A stretch of DNA of 64,000 nt from Maylandia zebra (taxonomy: Eukaryota > Chordata > Actinopteri > Cichliformes > Cichlidae): positions 15,789,123 to 15,853,122 of the forward strand of contig NC_135172.1 of NCBI RefSeq assembly GCF_041146795.1, read 5' to 3'. Below, one piece after another: positions 60,051 to 64,000 of the stretch. A model generated the notes under the pieces. That model was not told the DNA's origin. It saw only the letters and a list, made by a program, of their open reading frames with translations, and made no database searches. The first letter of the stretch is position 1. The number at the start of each line of letters is the position of its first letter. The position numbers and the translations under genes are program-made.

Positions 60051-63000
60051 CGATTCTCTGCGCGATCAACCTCTCACATGTTTAAGCTGCGGGAGATTTC
60101 ACTTGTCATGTTTGCATAGTAAGCTAACGATTAATAAGACGATGTCAGAGGAATTGGTGCACAAATTATCATCAGTCACCAATCAGTGCTGTCACTCTCT
60201 ATACACAGTTCGTGCGATTGCAAAGTGAAAGCAAAAAACAAGCGCAAATTCAAACGCGATTTCAATATGTCACATATTGACAGTGGCTCGCCGATGCCAA
60301 TGACATAATTACCCAGCTACATTTCTGAAAGAATGCAAAAGCATTGACATATATTTTTCCTTCCTACAATAGCCCGACGGGCAGGGCAGAGATAGATTTT
60401 GGTAGCCCGACTGGAAAAATCGCTAGCCCCGGGACGTCGGGCTAGCGATTTTGCGAGCCCTGCAGCAACATGACGAGCATCACGGCACTCAAATAAGAGG
60501 AAGACAAGAACTTTATATTTGCTTCTAAATTGAAGGAAATAAAACTGCTCTTTACTTCTGTAAAAGTCAAATCACTTCAAAAGTGTGTTTTTTTTCTGGC
60601 CGTCAGTGACCAGATCATTGTGGGAAGATATATCTCTTCTGTTTCAGTGTTTTAAAGACAAAACAGTGGGGGAGACCGAGTCCTTGCTAAACTCATACAT
60701 CTCACCACAGGCACGGGCTGTCATACTCAGCGATTGACTGTGTTTCAATTTTACAATTCTTGTTGTTGTAGCAGCTTATGCTCTGTGATGAGGCCACTGG
60801 CTGCTAAAATTAGATAAAACTCTGAAAGGGAAATTAGCAGCTTTTTTTTTCATCTCTTAAAGTCAAAATTAACATAAGTGCAAAGTGCTGGTAAAAACTC
60901 TTGATCAATAGTAATTACTTTGGGTGAGGATGTAAGATTTATGGCGTTTGGTTCTGACTTTCTGGCCCTCCTTTCGCTCTCCTTTAGAAAAACGACTTCG
61001 AGCCTCATTTTCATTCTCACCTACTAAGTGTACAGTTTCCATCCGCCCACAACTGAGCACGGTGCTGTGGATGAGAAATATCCCAGCGTTGCAATCGACA
61101 GTTGGTGAGAAAGGCTAATAATCCTGTCTCACTCAACAAGCCAGTTAATTTTGGCGTGTTCAGAGAAAGGTATAAACAGACGGAGTGCCACAAATTTCTT
61201 CGGATAATCTACAATTCTGAAAAAGTAACACTTCCCTTTTTAAGTGATAACAGTTACAGTCAGGCCCAGAGGTAATGTTATGAACTCTTGATTTTCATTA
61301 TACCTCTACAGGAGGGCTAATACCTGGTGGCTTCAATGCCTACATTTACTGACAAGTCCAGGGGAGTTTCTAAATGTCATTTCTTTTTGTTCTATGTCAC
61401 ACACCCTGAAAAGGTCATGCTTTTTATTTTGTGCTAATATTTAGTGCCCGGTAACAATGAATTCGCCATGTCCAACCACAAACTGCTTAGGGCCAAACTT
61501 TCCGCTTTCTTTTCTTGTGTCTGAACTCCCTTTCTGAGGAGCAAACATGAACTGCAATGACTTGCACCTTTAATAGCAAGTGATGCTGCAGAGATCACAA
61601 AATATGAAAATTCCACACTGCTCCTGCATAACGATTACTGTAAGAAATCTGACAACATAATTATACTGGTAAAATCATTATGGTTGTCCTCTATAATAGA
61701 GCTTTCTCACAGCAAACATTTAGAAAATTGCAGTTAAAATTAATAACATTAATCAAGCTGCTCGTGCTTACAACTTTTCCCTGTTTATTCTGGTTTATTT
61801 AAGACATTTTATTCCCTTATGCATCACTACAGGTCAATATGAACTGTATTAGAGATTATTACTTTGCTGTGCTATGAATTCCAAATTAGATGCATGATGT
61901 ATGTATGGAGAGTCTGCAAGACAGAAGCTATTTCAACCGAAAAGCTTACACCCCTTTACTCTTGCCGAAACTCTCCATATATTACTTCACAGAGGAATGA
62001 TTTTGCAAAGAAGCAAAATGAACAAAGTTGTTATACGGCTCCATTAGTTCTTCTTCAGAATCAGATCACACTGTTCGTGGTGCCAGAGAACACCGAGTGG
62101 AGATCTTCACAGCTTACTGTAATTTCGACTTCGTTCTCAAGCTCCAAGCCGCACCATCGGTGACCCCATCAGTCGCATAGTGTTTGCTCGAACATAGCAA
62201 AAGATGTGTCCCTGTAGGTCCTTTTCATGCGGTCATTTTGACTCAGCATAAAGAAAAGCAGAGGCACTCGGGAGCTAATAGCATTCATGATGACTCTGTT
62301 CCATTAAAGAGTAAGCCCATCAGTGAGCCTGTCTGCCAAGCCCTGAAACTGTCACACACGGGGAATGGTGCCATCATTAAAGAGTATTCTAAGACCAACC
62401 TCAACAGCTCTGGATAAAAGTTTCAAACTAGCTGCACCAGCCTTCCTGCTGGGTGCAGCTGGTTTAAGTGTTAAATCACCGAGGGTCAGAAGAGACCAGA
62501 TTTTCGATGGGTTGTTAAGTTTCTCCGTGTTTTTTTCCACACAAACTCAGGTCTTCCATTCTTACCGAGCAGAAGCAGTTTTGTAAGGTGTCATGGAGAC
62601 AGATCAGCTATCATTACTGATACTGATGGCACCTGTAGCTGCTCTGACATCTCGGAGTATTTGGACTAAAAGAGGCCTGTCGGAAGTCTGCTTTAAAGTC
62701 ATGAACTACATTTCTGGGAGCAGTGTCAGACACAGGTCATTAAGTCCACAGTGGAGACGGACAGTTTTTGTGCGTCTGCAAGTGATATATGTGAGCCAGC
62801 AGGTTGGACTCCTGCTATATTTTAAACAGGAGTGGTTAAAATTAGAGCAGTCAGATCCTGAATATGCGTGAGTGTCCTTTACCTCTGCGTTCAGTGGTAA
62901 CAACCACAGCTTCCTGTCCTGCACCCCAGCCCACGGCAGTGCGAGCAATGAGTCGGAAAACGTAGCTCTGCTCAGAGGAAAGTCCTGTGACGGTGAACTG

Positions 63001-63077
63001 CCGAGCATTGGACCCCACCTCCACTGTAGTCCAGCGCAGAGGGTCCCTGCTGTCGAGGCGGTAGGAGATCTGGTAGC
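33210..63077 (-). CDS. sdk2: Sidekick cell adhesion molecule, most like SDK2; 3' part (17 exons)
   Basis: Exons, from 5' to 3' on the minus strand: 62883-63077, 53246-53447, 49145-49248, 48921-48991, 47991-48126, 46332-46388, 46109-46210, 44854-44969, 40065-40251, 39833-39970, 39593-39754, 38158-38283, 37485-37649, 37015-37152, 35832-35952, 35620-35749 and 33210-33515. All are GT-AG, every phase joins, and the frame stays open for 817 codons. They encode the end of one fibronectin III domain, five more (e.g. [37 protein letters not shown]), a membrane segment in exon 37015-37152 ([18 protein letters not shown]) and a tail of about 200 residues ending GFSSFV, the Sidekick PDZ-binding motif. 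The tail phrases [14 protein letters not shown] and GAYTPTG favour SDK2 over SDK1 from memory. Sidekicks mediate homophilic adhesion at synapses, notably in retina. The Ig domains and earlier FN3 domains lie beyond the right edge. Confidence 0.92.
34515..35410 (-). mobile_element. Tc1-like relic in the last Sidekick intron
   Basis: The minus strand reads a Tc1 transposase middle region near 35000-35070 ([10 protein letters not shown], then [11 protein letters not shown]) in broken frames, with N-terminal parts toward 35400. Stops and deletions are frequent. It belongs to a Tc1-like family that is abundant in fish. No clean termini were identified. Confidence 0.65.
37656..37702. repeat. (GA)n microsatellite in a Sidekick intron
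   Basis: Two runs of GA units separated by 'gggggaaata', just upstream of the exon at 37485-37649 on the gene strand. Confidence 0.85.
40252..44853 (-). other. large Sidekick intron (4.6 kb)
   Basis: Lies between the exons at 40065-40251 and 44854-44969. It contains a probable dispersed repeat at about 40480-40700 ('aatcgcctgctgaaaggcaa', 'tagtccagagtcca') and a LINE tail at 43680-44012. The remainder is AT-rich with no recognised feature. Confidence 0.5.
43680..44012 (+). repeat. LINE 3' end with tandem tail
   Basis: Contains 'gaggtttcttcctgttaaga', 'cgccaagtgcttggtcacag', 'ggttttctctgtgagcgcct' and 'gtgctatataaataaaactg', then 'acttgaactgaa'. This is the best preserved of the three tails of this family in the window. 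It matches the usual 3' end of a fish non-LTR retrotransposon. Confidence 0.7.
49372..50520 (-). mobile_element. IS630/Tc1-superfamily relic in a Sidekick intron
   Basis: The order of phrases ('ccagctgctggacatttggg', 'tctgatacaggattctagct', 'ttcatccggccacagaacag', 'gttcacagacaatg', 'cagtgctgcctgaggccctg', 'tagccttttgttgcccc') follows, on the minus strand, a widespread fish element of the Tc1/mariner-IS630 group with an internal deletion. The left end phrase 'aattccaataaagctgggat' is typical of its terminus. No open transposase remains. Confidence 0.65.
54914..55984. mobile_element. non-autonomous hAT-type element with 8-bp target duplication and nested repeat
   Basis: The 1071-bp element begins 'tagagatggcacgatacc' and ends with the inverted counterpart 'ggatcggtccatctcta'. 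Both sides carry the octamer gtttttag (54906-54913 and 55985-55992). Subterminal 'ccgataccgatat' words recur at both ends. No transposase was found. A LINE-like tail ('gaattgaattgaa', 'tttattggccatatgcag') at about 54984-55200 is inserted inside it. Confidence 0.8.
56741..57445 (-). mobile_element. older Tc1-like element, left half (interrupted)
   Basis: Starts 'gtactgtgcaaaagtct'. Reading the minus strand, the C-terminal part of a Tc1 transposase is visible ([28 protein letters not shown], stop near 56860). The right half continues at 59046-59733 after the younger Tc1 insertion. Stops in the body show it is inactive. Confidence 0.7.
57241..57355. repeat. imperfect inverted repeat (hairpin), about 37-base arms
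   Basis: The arm at 57241-57277 (beginning 'tgcgcaagcaggag', ending 'ggtacaacagcg') pairs with the arm at about 57319-57355 (beginning 'cgctgttgtacc', ending 'ctcctgcttgcgca'), with few mismatches and a loop of about 40 bases. It lies inside the older Tc1-like element. Confidence 0.8.
57446..59045 (+). mobile_element. Tc1-like transposon with long inverted repeats, nested in an older element
   Basis: The element is 1600 bp, flanked by TA on both sides (57444-57445, 59046-59047). It has inverted repeats of about 200 bases: the left begins 'cagtgggacaaaaaagtatt', the right ends 'aatacttttttgccccactg', and each contains a copy of 'cacttaaaatga' or 'tcattttaggtg' and of the 'ctaccatgtggattcatgga' block. 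It contains one full-length transposase ORF. It splits an older Tc1-like element. Confidence 0.93.
57812..58828 (+). CDS. Tc1-like transposase, 338 codons, catalytic spacing altered (DD32E)
   Basis: Uninterrupted frame from MAKTKELS to YVTKY, the usual full length. The N-terminal half has two helix-turn-helix units (about 5-50 and 70-125: [30 protein letters not shown]) with an AT-hook-like link (RSGAPRKI). The DDE domain has Asp153 in MWSDETK, Asp244 in [10 protein letters not shown] and Glu277 in NPIENLW. Tc1 enzymes cut and paste DNA at TA sites. Between Asp244 and Glu277 there are 32 residues where the family has 34; two residues seem to be missing after KEC, equal to a 6-base in-frame deletion. 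The ORF is otherwise intact, so the copy is young, but activity is doubtful. It is a mobile-element gene in a Sidekick intron, on the opposite strand. Confidence 0.93.
   Translation: MAKTKELSKDTRKSIVDLHQTGKSESTIGKQLGVKKSTVGAIIRKWKTYKTTDNLPRSGAPRKISSRGVKMIMRTVSKDPRTTRGDLVNDLQRAGTKVTKVTISNTLQRQGIKSRSARRVPLLKPVHVQARLKFAREHMDDTAEDWENVMWSDETKVELFGINSTRRVWRKKNTELHPKNTIPTVKHGGGNIMLWGCFSAKGTGRLIRVKDRMNGAMYREILSHNLLPSVRTLKMKRGWVFQHDNDPKHTARATKECKKHLKVLEWPSQSPDLNPIENLWRELKVRVARQQPQNITALEKICMEEWAKIPATVCANLVKTYSKRLTSVIANKGYVTKY
59046..59733 (-). mobile_element. older Tc1-like element, right half
   Basis: Continuation of the element at 56741-57445 after the nested insertion. Its outer end reads, inverted, 'cagtactgtgtaagactttt', similar to the left terminus. 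It would hold the N-terminal side of the old transposase, now degraded. Confidence 0.6.
59971..60049. repeat. (AC)n microsatellite, about 40 units
   Basis: Uninterrupted AC repeat of roughly 79 bases in the large Sidekick intron. Confidence 0.97.
60370..60470. mobile_element. DNA-transposon end with perfect 14-bp palindromic arms
   Basis: The arm aaaatcgctagccc at 60416-60429 pairs with gggctagcgatttt at 60439-60452. The flanks carry further 'gtagcccgactgg' and 'agcccgacgg' words in the same theme. The pattern matches the subterminal hairpins of a fish DNA transposon. The other end was not found and the superfamily is not certain. Confidence 0.55.
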
Positions 63078-64000
63078 CTAGTGAGGGGCAGAAGGAAAGA
63101 CAGAAGGAGGAGGAAGCTATTTGAAATCTGTGTGAAATTCTTGCGTGTGATTGTGTTCACAGAGCCCACAGGAATCAAAGAGAGCACAATATGAGGCGAA
63201 ACCCCCCCCCCTGCAAACATAGCTGCACAAAGCCATATCACGCAGCTTCATTTCCACAATAAAACATACAAACAAATATGTTTTTCTTCAGGTCATGAAA
63301 CTACATTTGAACTCTGTTGGGATTTGATATGTGCAGCTTCTTTCCTTCATACTTACTATTTTCCAAAGACAAAGTCAGGATTTCAGAGCAGAACTCCAGT
63401 ACACACTCACACATGCTCACGTTCCCCTACTCTCACAGTGTATAAACATATAACCTCTCTGTGTGTACCCTTGGCTGTGACCCATGGTGTACACGGCTCC
63501 AGTCTGTTTCTCTGTCTTATGTGCAGTAGGCCATGTAATAACACTAACATCCTTCAACACATGCACGCACGCTCAAACCACTGATCCCTGTCCAAGCTTT
63601 CCACAGGCCACTGGCCACTCACAAAGGCTCTTATTATGAAGATTGTATTGTACAGCAAATACACACTAGAAACACACAAGTGTGTGGATGTGATTAGTTC
63701 ACAGTAAGACTGTCAGGATAATAATCTGCTCAGAGGCACCTAATCTGGTTGTGCGGGTGATAATCTCATCAGATAGTCTGATTAAATGTTAATGTGAATG
63801 CTGCACGTGGGAGATTACTGGATAACAGCTAGATCACAAATCCTCCTGCATCGAAACAATTGGGTCATAGCACAGCATTATGTTCTGTACCATCATTAAG
63901 CCATTGCTGCTGTCACATACTGGAGGCTAAATCTCTGTTACATTAAGTGATTGCATCACGTTAGAGAAAGCCCTTAGTCCTTTTTTCCATAAGATATAAA
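63078..64000. other. Sidekick intron continuing past the right edge
   Basis: Sequence upstream, on the gene strand, of the exon at 62883-63077. No further exon was recognised before the window ends. A run of nine C at about 63201-63210 and ordinary AT-rich sequence. Confidence 0.5.

Larger units (their letters stand above)
53448..62882 (-). other. very large Sidekick intron (9.4 kb) filled with transposons
   Basis: Lies between the exons at 53246-53447 and 62883-63077. It hosts a hAT-type element (54914-55984), a nested pair of Tc1-like elements (56741-59733), a long AC microsatellite and a palindromic transposon end near 60416. About 53450-54900 and 60470-62880 contain nothing recognised. 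Confidence 0.7.

Noticed and set aside
1-64000. CRISPR array, tRNA or rRNA genes
   Set aside because: No spaced direct repeats, cloverleaf-like segments or rRNA stretches were recognised by eye on either strand.

Overview
The window looks like nuclear DNA from a teleost fish, probably a spiny-rayed (cichlid-like) species. It has multi-exon genes with GT-AG introns, many Tc1/mariner, hAT, IS630-like and non-LTR LINE relics of fish type, long CA repeats, and vertebrate genes with teleost-like residues. Nothing in it is prokaryotic or viral.

Layout. (1) 154-1320, + strand: the last three exons of a CYP3A-type cytochrome P450, beginning abruptly inside an exon. (2) 4104-8497, - strand: a 13-exon CYP3A gene convergent with that fragment. 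Every exon can be placed and lengths match the vertebrate CYP3A pattern, but exon 7 is one base short, so the gene as read is frameshifted. A CA/TG microsatellite abuts one splice acceptor and a LINE fragment sits in intron 5. (3) 10331-11010: a decayed tandem copy of the 3' end of the next gene. (4) 13636-18788, - strand: GPANK1 (ankyrin + G-patch), four exons, with a 2.56 kb hAT transposon in intron 3 flanked by a perfect 8-bp target duplication. (5) 22440-25611, - strand: a single-exon ORF of 1016 codons that fuses a retrotransposon gag-like N-terminus and an AT-hook to 21 C2H2 zinc fingers. This is the most unusual gene here. Its probable promoter is a CpG-rich block near 29.1-29.6 kb, from which a weakly supported small + strand gene may diverge. 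(6) 33210-63077, - strand: the 3' part (17 exons, 817 codons) of a Sidekick cell-adhesion gene, most like SDK2: about five and a half fibronectin III domains, one membrane segment, and a cytoplasmic tail ending in a PDZ-binding motif. The rest of the gene lies beyond the right edge.

The genes do not form a pathway: CYP3A oxidises lipophilic compounds in the ER, GPANK1 is a putative RNA-processing G-patch protein, the zinc-finger protein is a likely DNA-binding regulator, and Sidekick mediates homophilic adhesion. Between and within them lie layered transposons, including a Tc1 element with a full-length ORF inserted in an older Tc1-like element inside a Sidekick intron. No tRNA, rRNA or CRISPR array was recognised. 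Exon boundaries were placed by eye from splice motifs, reading phase and protein similarity remembered for these families.
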